Assembly: GCA_919903055.1 (NCBI GenBank)
Contig: CAKKSB010000050.1
Location: 1,975 to 44,609 of the forward strand
Length of the DNA stretch: 42,635 nucleotides
Direction: 5' to 3'
Origin: Gammaproteobacteria bacterium
GTDB lineage: Bacteria > Pseudomonadota > Gammaproteobacteria > DRLM01
Of the stretch, positions 7,867 through 15,871 are shown in pieces. Positions within the stretch are counted from its first letter, which is position 1, and each line of letters opens with the position of its first letter. Made by a program: the position numbers and the translations under genes. The notes beneath the pieces were generated by a model. It worked only from the letters and a program-made list of their open reading frames with translations. It did no database searches and had not been told where the DNA came from.

Positions 7867-10251
7867 ATGAACAAATATGGCTTGATTTTGCTTCTGGCCG
7901 CGGCACTGGCGGCGTGCAGCAGCGCCGAAGACCGCAAGACCGCTTATTTGCAAAAGGCGGCGGGCCTGCAAGCTCAGGGTAATTATGAGAAAGCGCGCCT
8001 GGAAGTGAAGAACGCTTTGCAGATTGAACCCAAGGATGTTCAGGCTTGGTATCTCATGGGTGAAATGGAAGAGAAGCTGCAAAACTGGCGTGCCGCCGCT
8101 GGTGGTTACCAGCGCGTGTTGGAGATGGATGCCGCGCATACCGGCGCCAAGCTTAAACTGGGACGTTTGTATCTGCTGGGCGGCGCGCCGGAGCGCACCG
8201 CAACGCTGGTGCAGGAGGTCTTGAAGGCCGAACCGGAAAATGTCGAGGCGCTGATATTGCGGGCCGGGGTCGCGGCGAAACGCGGCGATTTCGAAGCCGC
8301 CGGACGCGATGCCCATGCCGCGTTGGCGAAAGACCCCAAGAATATCGATGCCGCGATTTTTACGGCTACCCTTGAAATGCGGGACGGACACGCCGACCAG
8401 GCGGTCCGTCTGTTGAAGCAGGCGATCGAACAACATCCCAAACATGCCGGCCTGCGGGCGGTATTGGCCGATGTCTACGGCCAAACCGGACGCATCGACG
8501 AAGGCGCCGCGCAACTCAGGGAAATCACCGGCCTCTATCCCGAGAAAGTCGCTCCTTACGTGAATCTCGCCCGCTATTACCTACAGCATCAAAATGCCAG
8601 CGCCGCGGAGCAGGTGCTGCGTGACGCCCTCAAGCGCCAGCCCAAGCAGCAGGAACTTCGGATGGCGTTGGCGGCTTTTTTGGTGGATCAACGTCGGCAG
8701 GATGAGGCGGTGCAAACCGTCGAAGGTTTTATCAAGGAAACCCCCGAGGATTACTTTCTGCGTTTCCGTCTGGCCGAGCTTCATCTGGCCATGGGCAAAA
8801 AGCAACAGGCGGAGTCGGTATACCAGGCGGTGATCGCCGCCGCGGGTATTAAACCCGATGGCCTCAAGGCGCGCAGCCAACTGGCGCGCCTGGCGATCGC
8901 GGAAGGGAAAACCGATCGCGGCGCCGAATTGCTGGCCCAGGTGTTGAAAGAAAATCCCAAAGATAACGATGCGCTGTTTCTGCGCGCGGGCCTAGCGCTG
9001 CAGAAACAGGATGCCGCCGCGGCCATCGCCGATTTGCGCGCCGTGCTGCACGATCAGCCGGCTTCCGTGCCGGCATTGAAGAATCTCGCCAGGGCTCACC
9101 TGCTCAAGGGCGAGTTGGATCTGGCGCTCGAGGCTTTGCAAAAAGCGATGGACGCCGCCCCGCGGGATGCCGATGTGCGAATAGCCTTGGCGGATCTGTT
9201 GTTACGGCAGGGTCAGAAGAGTAAGGGTCGAGAACAAGTGGAGCTGGTATTAAAGGACTCTCCGCGACACGTGGGTGCGTTGGAGATGCTATTCAATTTG
9301 CAGATTGCGGAGGCGGAATACACCCAAGCGATGGAGTCCGCCCAGCGCATTCAAGCCGAGAAACCGGGTCTCGGAGACTATTATGCGGGTAGGGTCTTTC
9401 AGATTCAGAAGAAACATGACCAGGCGATTTCCAACTTTGAAGCGGCGTTGAAACAGGTTCCGGGTGCGATGGAGCCGCTCACCGCGTTAGTGCAAAGCCG
9501 CCTTGCGTTAAACCAGGTGGCGCTCGCCGAGCAGCGGCTCCGCCAGGAGTTGACGCGCAGCGGCGGCAAGGATGACGACAATGTCGTGGTTCACAATTTG
9601 CTCGGCGAAGTGTTGCTGCTGCAAAAGAAAACGGATGACGCGATCGCCTCGCTGCGCGTGGCGGAACGTCTGAGTCCGCGCTTCGCCACGCCCTATCGCA
9701 ACCTCGCCTTCGCTTACATGGCGAAACAGGATCAGGCGGCGGCGGTGGAGGCTTTGCGCCGAGGCATCACCGCCACCGATCATGACCCCGCGCTGGTGAT
9801 CGCACTCGCGACCTACGAAGAAAACCATCAACGAAGCGAGCAAGCCATCGCCCTCTATCAGCAGGCCCTCAAGGCGCGGCCGCGCGAGGAGTCCTTTATT
9901 AACAACCTGGCGATGATGCTTGCCATCTACCGCACGGATAAAGCGGACATCGATCGCGCCGTACAATTGGGCGAAAGTCTCAAGAGTCGCGGTAATCCCG
10001 CTTATCTCGATACCTTGGGCTGGGCCTATTACCGCCGCGGTGATTTCACGGCGGCCAAGGAGATGCTGGAGACGGCGATGCGTGCGGCCCCGGATTCTCA
10101 GCTGCTCAGCTATCACTTGGGCATGGTCTATTACCGGGAGGGTGATCACACGGCCGCCCGCCGTTATCTGGAGCGGGCGGTGGCGACGGAGACGCCCTAT
10201 ACCGGCGCCAACGAGGCCAAGGCCACCTTGGCCAAGCTCCAAACTTCGTGA
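7867..10251 (+). CDS. prsT: PEP-CTERM/XrtA-type system TPR lipoprotein PrsT
   Basis: The 794-residue product begins with a lipoprotein signal peptide (hydrophobic LILLLAAALAAC, lipobox LAAC with the acylated Cys at about residue 17), so it is anchored in a membrane facing the periplasm. The rest is a long array of some 20 TPR-like helix pairs (repeated A.......G....A......AL...P pattern) through to the C-terminus. Size, lipobox and full-length repeats match PrsT, the TPR lipoprotein regularly encoded with exosortase systems. Such proteins are thought to scaffold export or assembly of polysaccharide or sorted proteins; direct biochemistry is scarce. It starts 5 bases after the fcl stop with AGAGGA and ACAGG just upstream, so it is probably in the same operon. 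Confidence 0.88.
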   Translation: MNKYGLILLLAAALAACSSAEDRKTAYLQKAAGLQAQGNYEKARLEVKNALQIEPKDVQAWYLMGEMEEKLQNWRAAAGGYQRVLEMDAAHTGAKLKLGRLYLLGGAPERTATLVQEVLKAEPENVEALILRAGVAAKRGDFEAAGRDAHAALAKDPKNIDAAIFTATLEMRDGHADQAVRLLKQAIEQHPKHAGLRAVLADVYGQTGRIDEGAAQLREITGLYPEKVAPYVNLARYYLQHQNASAAEQVLRDALKRQPKQQELRMALAAFLVDQRRQDEAVQTVEGFIKETPEDYFLRFRLAELHLAMGKKQQAESVYQAVIAAAGIKPDGLKARSQLARLAIAEGKTDRGAELLAQVLKENPKDNDALFLRAGLALQKQDAAAAIADLRAVLHDQPASVPALKNLARAHLLKGELDLALEALQKAMDAAPRDADVRIALADLLLRQGQKSKGREQVELVLKDSPRHVGALEMLFNLQIAEAEYTQAMESAQRIQAEKPGLGDYYAGRVFQIQKKHDQAISNFEAALKQVPGAMEPLTALVQSRLALNQVALAEQRLRQELTRSGGKDDDNVVVHNLLGEVLLLQKKTDDAIASLRVAERLSPRFATPYRNLAFAYMAKQDQAAAVEALRRGITATDHDPALVIALATYEENHQRSEQAIALYQQALKARPREESFINNLAMMLAIYRTDKADIDRAVQLGESLKSRGNPAYLDTLGWAYYRRGDFTAAKEMLETAMRAAPDSQLLSYHLGMVYYREGDHTAARRYLERAVATETPYTGANEAKATLAKLQTS

Positions 10252-10261
10252 GGCGCATCCG

Positions 10262-12595
10262 GTGGTAAAAAACAGAAAACATTCACGGATCATGGCCGCA
10301 CGCTGCTTATGCGCGCTCTGGTTAGCCGGTGGTATGACATCCCTGACGCAGGCCGCGGTATTGACTCCGCAGGCCGTGTTCAAAAACGATTTTGCCGGTG
10401 TCGCGGCGCCGGTGCCGGTGGTGGTGTCCAGCGACGGGCAGCAGGTCTATGTCGGCTCGGGCAGTGACGCGGCGCTCGCGGTATTCCGGCGTAACGCGGC
10501 GGGTAGCTACGCGCTCTTGGCCGCCGACACCTATACCGCCGAAGAAACAGTGGGCGGCGGCATTGGAATAAAATCCTTGCAGTCGCTCGCCATCAGTCCC
10601 GACGGCCGTCATCTCTATGCAGGCTACGCGAGGCTGAGCGATATGGGCGCGGCGATCGCCGTGTTGCCGCGTGACGGCAGCGGCGCCCTGGCCGCCGCGG
10701 TGCAAACGCTGCCCCTCGCCGGCAGTCGACTTCTAGGCGCGCTGACGGTGAGTCGGGACGGCGCCGCCGTATATGCGGTCGGTGAAGGCGGTTTGTATGT
10801 CTATGGCCGTGATGCGCAGAGCGGCCATCTTACCCTGCAACAACAATTGCGGGATGATGTCGGCGGCGTGGACGGTCTGGCGGGCGCGCGGGCGGTGGCG
10901 GTGAGTCCGGACAGCCGCCATGTCTATGTCACCGGCGCCGGCGAGCAGGCCCTCGCCGCGTTCCGCCGTGAAAACGGCGGTCAACTCACGTTTCTCGCCG
11001 TCTACAGGAACGGCGTCAACGGTGTCGCCGGTCTCGGCGACGCGCGCGGTGTCGTGGTGAGCCCCGACGGCAAACACGTATATACGGCCGCGGTAGACGA
11101 TCATGCCGTCTCGGTTTTTGCGCGTGACGGCGCCAGCGGCCTGCTGCAACTCAACCAGGTATATCGGGACGGCGTGCAGGGCATCGATGGCCTGGGCGGC
11201 GCCTATGCCTTGGCCTTGAGTCCGGAAGGCTCGCAGCTTTATGTGTCGGGCAGCGCGGAAGACGCATTGACCGTGTTTCGACGCGACGGTAGCAGCGGCG
11301 CCTTGCAACTGGTGCAGGTGCTGCGCCAGCAGCCCCCTGGCGTGGACGGTTTGCACCTCGCAATCGGCTTAAGCGTACACCCCGATGGCAGGCAATTATT
11401 CGTCACTTCGCCGGTGGACAATTCGCTGGCGGTGTTCGGCATCGCCGTCGCCGGCCTCAATCTGGTGATGCAAGTCGATGCCAATACCAAGACGGTGGGC
11501 GAAAGCGCGCAGTTTCAGTTGATGGTCACCAACAACGGCCCCGCGACGGCGACGCGTGTCGTCGTCGAGCACAGGCTGCCGGCCGGTGTCGGCGTGGCGA
11601 GCGGCGGTTCTTCGCAGACGCCGTGCAATCAGTTGGGGGCGCGTTTGCATTGCGACATCGGCGATCTGCCCGCTGGCGGCCGCGCGACCGTGAATATAAG
11701 CGTGAATTTTCCGCAAGCGGGCACCTATCTAAATGACGCCGTTGCCGCGGCCGATCAGCGCGATCCGCTTCCATCCGATAATCAGGATCAGGAAACCGTG
11801 CAGGTAAACCCGATCAATTTGCCGCCGGTCGCGGAGGACGATAGCGCCGCTACCCGCCCGGGTGTTGCCGTCGATATCCCGGTGTTGGCGAACGATCACG
11901 ATCCCGACGGTGACAAGCTCGTCATCAGTTTGCCGTCGGCCGCCGCGCAGCAGGGCGGCGGCCTGCATATCAATTCCGACGGCAGCGTACACTACGTCCC
12001 CGCCGCGGGGTTCCATGGTCTCGACAGCTTCAGCTACAGCATTGCTGATGGAAAAGGCGGTTCAGCGCAGGCTCGGGTACGAGTGACGGTGAATACGCCA
12101 CCCGATGCCAAGGACGATCTCGCCTCGGTGACGGCGGCTTCCAGCGCCATCATCCATGTGCTGGTCAATGATGTCGATGCCGACGGTGACACGCTGAATC
12201 TTGTGGCGGCGCAAACGCCTTCGGCGCGCGGCGGCAGCGTAAGCATCAACGGCGACGGTACCGTGAATTATAGCGCTCCCGTCAATTTCACCGGTGAGGA
12301 CAGTTTCGATTACACCGTAACCGACGCCAATGAAGGCAGCGATAATGCGCGGGTGAGCGTTGTGGTAATCGCCGCTGTAGCGAGCGGTAACAGCGGTGGT
12401 ACGCCACCTGCGCCGCAAAGCCAACCGGAACAACCACAAAGTGGCGGTGGTGGCGCGCAGGTGCTTGAGTCGCTGTTGCTATCGTTGGTACTGATCGCGG
12501 GTCACCGACATTATCCATCTCGTCCATGCCGTGCGCGCAGGCGGGGGGTTAATTTCATATTCACCAAACCCTTAACCAAAATACAAAAAATTTAA
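10262..12595 (+). CDS. Secreted lactonase-fold beta-propeller protein with DUF11 and cadherin-like repeats
   Basis: GTG 10262 lies 10 bases after the prsT stop and 8 bases past GAGG; ATG 10292 is the alternative. The frame is open much further upstream, but that part overlaps prsT and is a shadow. Features along the 777 residues: a signal peptide (CALWLAGGMTSLTQA); a seven-bladed-type propeller at about 37-398 with repeated AVAVSPDSRHVYV and ALALSPEGSQLYVSG strands, as in the 6-phosphogluconolactonase/YVTN fold; a DUF11 adhesin-like domain (400-513); and two tandem cadherin/VCBS-like repeats (518-705, PPVAEDDSAA... VLANDHDPDGD). The end has a Pro/Gln linker, SGGGG, a hydrophobic stretch and an Arg-rich tail, like a GlyGly-CTERM signal but with a longer tail. 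Probably a surface or matrix protein; enzyme activity is doubtful. Confidence 0.8.
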   Translation: MVKNRKHSRIMAARCLCALWLAGGMTSLTQAAVLTPQAVFKNDFAGVAAPVPVVVSSDGQQVYVGSGSDAALAVFRRNAAGSYALLAADTYTAEETVGGGIGIKSLQSLAISPDGRHLYAGYARLSDMGAAIAVLPRDGSGALAAAVQTLPLAGSRLLGALTVSRDGAAVYAVGEGGLYVYGRDAQSGHLTLQQQLRDDVGGVDGLAGARAVAVSPDSRHVYVTGAGEQALAAFRRENGGQLTFLAVYRNGVNGVAGLGDARGVVVSPDGKHVYTAAVDDHAVSVFARDGASGLLQLNQVYRDGVQGIDGLGGAYALALSPEGSQLYVSGSAEDALTVFRRDGSSGALQLVQVLRQQPPGVDGLHLAIGLSVHPDGRQLFVTSPVDNSLAVFGIAVAGLNLVMQVDANTKTVGESAQFQLMVTNNGPATATRVVVEHRLPAGVGVASGGSSQTPCNQLGARLHCDIGDLPAGGRATVNISVNFPQAGTYLNDAVAAADQRDPLPSDNQDQETVQVNPINLPPVAEDDSAATRPGVAVDIPVLANDHDPDGDKLVISLPSAAAQQGGGLHINSDGSVHYVPAAGFHGLDSFSYSIADGKGGSAQARVRVTVNTPPDAKDDLASVTAASSAIIHVLVNDVDADGDTLNLVAAQTPSARGGSVSINGDGTVNYSAPVNFTGEDSFDYTVTDANEGSDNARVSVVVIAAVASGNSGGTPPAPQSQPEQPQSGGGGAQVLESLLLSLVLIAGHRHYPSRPCRARRRGVNFIFTKPLTKIQKI

Positions 12596-12620
12596 TGTGC
12601 AATTCACAAAACTGTAAAGT
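12578..12620 (+). repeat. Upstream element shared by the two VPLPA paralogues, copy 1
   Basis: The sequence AAAATACAA, then TGCAATTCAC, then AARCTGYAA is repeated at 13771-13813 with one gap and few mismatches. Copy 1 overlaps the last codons of the propeller gene and lies about 210 bases before the start at 12830. It is either a conserved regulatory site or a remnant of the duplication that created the paralogues. The GTGCAATTCAC core has a GTG/CAC dyad. Confidence 0.55.
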
Positions 12621-12829
12621 CCGCTCTTCAAAATAATCTGTGGTTTATTAATGCACATGGGACTATAGCGGAGGCAAAGAATTTAAGGGGATTACTTCGT
12701 TTATACGATGCATGAAATAACCTGCTATATGCCACTCTCTTTAAGTTAACTCAGGTGAAGAATCATTGTATGAAGTGAATATCTTTAGTTAACTGCTTAC
12801 TTGCATGGAACTTAAGTGAGGAGATTACG

Positions 12830-13582
12830 ATGAGAACAAATCTACGATTGATTTTTTCAGTTACCGCAAGCGTGCTGTTGTCGACTTTCGCCAATGTCGG
12901 CGCTGCGTCGGCGGTCGCACCGGATTTTGATATAGACGGCGTCCCGATTGCTGGTTTTCCTCATTTCGAGGATACGGTCAAGGTCTCATTCAAGAAGATG
13001 GGTGGCCGTGATGACGATGGTGATCGTAATGGCCGTACCGGCTGGAGGCTGACGGCAATGCAGCACGGCGATACCCATCTCTTTCAGTCAACCACTGATT
13101 CCAACCATGACGTCGCCGTCCCTAAATTTAGTCTCGAAGCTGATTTCGATGAGGACCTGAATTTTATTAAAGGTGATATGAAATTGAGCGGAAAAATTCC
13201 GGGACTAGGCGTGAGGAAGCAGACTCTGTGGGAGGCGGACCTAAGCGATTTCGGTTTCAACACCGGTGCTGACGGCCATCCCAGATCGTTAGGTTGGAAG
13301 ATCATCAATATAGAGGACGACAGTTGGGCGGTGGAGGCAGGGTACTCCGATGGCATCACTCCCGAGAGTGTCTATTTGTATAACTTCAGTTCGTCCATGT
13401 TGGTGGACATGTTTGCCGCCGGCGAGGGATTCAAGATCAATCGTATCGATGCCACTGCGCTTACCACCGTGCCGCTGCCCGCCGCTGTCTGGCTGCTTGG
13501 TGCGGGCCTGCTGGCCCTGACGGGTCTGCGGCGTCGGAGTGAAATCTCATCTGATGCGGATAACACACTGCTTAATATCTAA
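12830..13582 (+). CDS. VPLPA-CTERM sorting domain protein (paralogue 1)
   Basis: The 250-residue secreted protein has a signal peptide (to about ASA, residue 25) and a C-terminal sorting tail: TTVPLPAAVWLLGAG, a hydrophobic segment, then GLRRR and a short acidic tail. This is the textbook VPLPA-CTERM signal expected to be processed by the XrtD encoded at 2591-4165. The mature part (PDFDIDGVPIAGFPHFEDTVK...) is about 50% alike by eye to the product of 14118-14828 and has no function I recognise. ESVYLYNF and the FGFN..G.P.SLGWK block are shared. GAGGAG at 12818-12823 precedes the ATG. A 230-base leader separates it from the upstream cluster, so it likely has its own promoter. Confidence 0.87.
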   Translation: MRTNLRLIFSVTASVLLSTFANVGAASAVAPDFDIDGVPIAGFPHFEDTVKVSFKKMGGRDDDGDRNGRTGWRLTAMQHGDTHLFQSTTDSNHDVAVPKFSLEADFDEDLNFIKGDMKLSGKIPGLGVRKQTLWEADLSDFGFNTGADGHPRSLGWKIINIEDDSWAVEAGYSDGITPESVYLYNFSSSMLVDMFAAGEGFKINRIDATALTTVPLPAAVWLLGAGLLALTGLRRRSEISSDADNTLLNI

Positions 13583-14117
13583 GCCGAACGTACAGTCGAC
13601 TTTGAAAAAAACCGGGAATCGTCACCTCGGTCGTGAACATCTTAAAGTCATACGTTTGCTAGTCACGCCGAAATCTAAAGTCGATGTAAAAGTCATCACA
13701 CACGCTCTTTACTTACCGATAGCGGTAAACAGGTGGAATATACGTCCTCCGTCCAGTGTTTCTAACATAAAAAATACAAGAAAAGTTCATTTGCAATTCA
13801 CGAAGCTGCAAGGTTATCGCTCCAGACTAGCGTCGGCAATAGGTACATAAGCCGATGAGGTCGGCGTGAAGTTCAAGGGAGCTTCTTGATCACCTGATTA
13901 CGCGTGATGCCAGGCAAGAATATCCGGCTTAGCAAGCAGCGGCCGGCGCGTAAGTGGAATCTTGGCGCGGCGTATACGCATTTTCAGAGTGATAAATCGA
14001 TATTAGCCGGACGCGCGAGTCCGTGATGAAAAAAGCTTATGCAGGGAGTGAATTGGGATTTTGCTACTCACACACTCACGTGGAAGCAATAAATAACAGC
14101 AGTAAGGAGGATTACTA
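13583..14117. other. Intergenic region between the two VPLPA paralogues
   Basis: No supported gene lies in these 535 bases; the open frames found match nothing and have no ribosome sites. The stretch contains the repeated element at 13771-13813 and ends with a strong AAGGAGG ribosome binding site at 14104-14110. A GG-N10-GC sigma-54 pattern was looked for here and not found. Confidence 0.5.
13771..13813 (+). repeat. Upstream element shared by the two VPLPA paralogues, copy 2
   Basis: Second copy of the element at 12578-12620, in the same orientation, about 305 bases before the ATG at 14118. The core TGCAATTCAC is identical and the flanks differ at scattered bases. Sequence after the element has diverged completely between the two leaders, which argues for retained function over simple recent duplication. 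Confidence 0.55.
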
Positions 14118-14828
14118 ATGCGATTAACCTTACCTATGATGCCGTTGGCAGCCGCATTGCTACTACCAACGCTTCCTGGTATCACCCATGCAGCATCGGT
14201 GGTGCCGGATTTCAACATCAGTGGTGTTCCCGATGCCGGTTTCCCTCACTTCGAAGACAAAGTTAAGTTATCGCTTTCGAAGTCCGGTAAAGATTGGAAG
14301 TTCACGGCAGTCAATACCACCGGTACCCAGCTCTTTCAGAAGAACCCTACTCAAAGTTATAACATCACCTCTCCAAGCTTCAGCCTCACCGCCCTTTTTG
14401 ACAGCAGTTTGAACTTCAAAAACGGCACTATGGCGATCAAGGGGAAGATTCCGAGCTTGGGGGTGAATTCGACGACCAACCTGTGGACGGCGACCCTGAG
14501 CAATTTTGGGTTCGACATTAATCCCTTCGATGGTAGCCCGATATCTTTGGGCTGGAAGACCACCAATATGACCGGTTGGGGTGTCACGGCGGGTTATGCG
14601 TTTGGCACGCCCGAAAGCGTTTATTTGTATAACTTCGGCCTGTCCTCGCTGGCCAATATGTTCTACGGCCACCATGGCTCTTCTTTCAGCAACGTCACTG
14701 CGACAGCTCTCACCACCGTACCGGTCCCGGCCGCTGTTTTGCTGCTCGGTTCCGGTCTCATCGCGTTGTTCGGCCTGCGGCGCCGCAACCACGCCTCGTC
14801 CACCCTGGACGAGCCACTGGTGGCCTGA
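14118..14828 (+). CDS. VPLPA-CTERM-type (VPVPA) sorting domain protein (paralogue 2)
   Basis: The 236-residue secreted protein is a paralogue of the preceding gene product: signal peptide to about THA (25), then PDFNISGVPDAGFPHFEDKVK. The tail is TTVPVPAAVLLLGSG, hydrophobic residues, GLRRR. Val replaces Leu in the signature, which still fits the XrtD class. It lacks the Asp/Arg-rich insert (about GRDDDGDRNGR) that paralogue 1 has near residue 62, and it has a His/Ser loop (YGHHGSSFS) near the end that paralogue 1 lacks. A strong ribosome site (AAGGAGG) precedes the ATG by 7 bases, which suggests high expression. The function of the mature domain is unknown. Confidence 0.87.
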   Translation: MRLTLPMMPLAAALLLPTLPGITHAASVVPDFNISGVPDAGFPHFEDKVKLSLSKSGKDWKFTAVNTTGTQLFQKNPTQSYNITSPSFSLTALFDSSLNFKNGTMAIKGKIPSLGVNSTTNLWTATLSNFGFDINPFDGSPISLGWKTTNMTGWGVTAGYAFGTPESVYLYNFGLSSLANMFYGHHGSSFSNVTATALTTVPVPAAVLLLGSGLIALFGLRRRNHASSTLDEPLVA

Positions 14829-14916
14829 GGCCGACAACATAGCGCAAGGAACCTAGGAAACTAGGAAGTTAATCTGGCAATGATCAACCAGGCAAAATCA
14901 ATTGGGAGACGTAAAT

Positions 14917-15801
14917 ATGAAAGTTAAATTGAAAACCTTAGTCGCCGCTGTCGCGCTGTGCGCGGCCGGCGGTGCGCAAGCCGCCATTAGTGAAGACGGT
15001 ATGAACGGCGGTAATGGTATCGCCACGGGTACTGGTCAAGGCGAACTGTTTGTTAACGTCTGGGATCCGGTTCGAGCGAAGTCGCTGATTCTGGACCTCA
15101 ACCTCACCGTCAATGACTTCCGCAACAACAACGCGGCGCTGATCAACACCTTCAATGTCACCGATGCGCTGACGCAAAGCTTCATCGCCGGCTCCCCGAA
15201 CCAGGCCAATATGAAGTGGAGCGTCGTTGGTGTCAGCAATGGTCCAGGCACCTCGGCCCTCGGTTTCGTGACGACCCACGGCGCTGGTACTAACCTCGGT
15301 GTGCCTGATGCCGGGACGTCCATTTTCGCCAATATTCAGAACGCCAACCCGCCTAGCGAAGCGCCGTACAGCGGTACCTCCGTACAAGTCGGCATGGAAG
15401 GGATTTCCAACTATGTGAACAACAATAACTTCGCCCTCGGTGCCAGCGGTACGTCCGTGATTTCCGATGATACGTTTGCCACCGGATTCATGGGTGGCGC
15501 CATGGCCCACACCGTCGCCGGCTCGTTGAACTTTAGCAATGTCGGCGGCTTGAGCGATCAGATGCTGATGTCCTTCATTTATATGAATGATGCCAACGGC
15601 GATCCGCTGGGTGAAACCCCTGTGTTGGTGCAGGCCTTCGCCGATGGTTTCTGGAAGCTCAATGCCACGACCGGCAACGTTGCCTATGTGAGCGCGGTAC
15701 CCATTCCGCCCGCCTTGTGGCTGCTGGGTTCCAGCCTGGCCGGCCTGGTGGCCGTTGCCCGCCGTCGCAAAGAAACCCCTGAGCTGGCGTTGGTGAGTTA
15801 A
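14917..15801 (+). CDS. Secreted protein with VPIPP-type exosortase tail
   Basis: The 294-residue product has a signal peptide (KLKTLVAAVALCAAGGAQA) and a C-terminal tail VPIPPALWLLGSS followed by hydrophobic residues and ARRRK, a close variant of the VPLPA signal. The mature domain is rich in Asn, Gly, Ser and Thr and starts AISEDGMNGGNG; it contains FVNVWDP and SLILDLNLTVNDF. It is unrelated by eye to the two paralogues upstream. Its function is not recognised; a structural surface or matrix protein is the likely role. ATG 14917 is preceded by GGGAGA at 14904-14909; TTG 14902 is an in-frame but unlikely start. A hairpin follows the stop, then another secreted-protein gene. Confidence 0.83.
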   Translation: MKVKLKTLVAAVALCAAGGAQAAISEDGMNGGNGIATGTGQGELFVNVWDPVRAKSLILDLNLTVNDFRNNNAALINTFNVTDALTQSFIAGSPNQANMKWSVVGVSNGPGTSALGFVTTHGAGTNLGVPDAGTSIFANIQNANPPSEAPYSGTSVQVGMEGISNYVNNNNFALGASGTSVISDDTFATGFMGGAMAHTVAGSLNFSNVGGLSDQMLMSFIYMNDANGDPLGETPVLVQAFADGFWKLNATTGNVAYVSAVPIPPALWLLGSSLAGLVAVARRRKETPELALVS

Positions 15802-15811
15802 AGCGTAATTC

Positions 15812-15840
15812 CTGCCTCGCGGCCTCGTGCCGCGAGGCAG
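15812..15840 (+). terminator. Perfect 12-bp hairpin between secreted-protein genes
   Basis: CTGCCTCGCGGC (15812-15823) and GCCGCGAGGCAG (15829-15840) form a perfect GC-rich stem with a CTCGT loop. The downstream TCTATTTCTC is only weakly U-rich, so it may end transcription partially, or protect the upstream mRNA and set the ratio between the two genes. Confidence 0.55.
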
Positions 15841-15871
15841 TCTATTTCTCTATATCCTTAGGAGATTCACG

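Noticed and set aside
9920-10261. Upstream extension of the propeller-protein frame into prsT
   Set aside because: The Arg/Pro-rich translation is a shadow of prsT; the signal peptide and ribosome site place the start at 10262 or 10292.
12440-12555. Frameshift at the end of the propeller protein hiding a VPLPA-type tail
   Set aside because: Neither alternative frame gives a VPLPA motif followed by a hydrophobic segment and Arg cluster.
12625-12665. GG...GC pattern (TGTGGTTTATTAATGCAC) before VPLPA paralogue 1 as sigma-54 promoter
   Set aside because: The spacing is 9 bases and the -12 TTGC element is missing.
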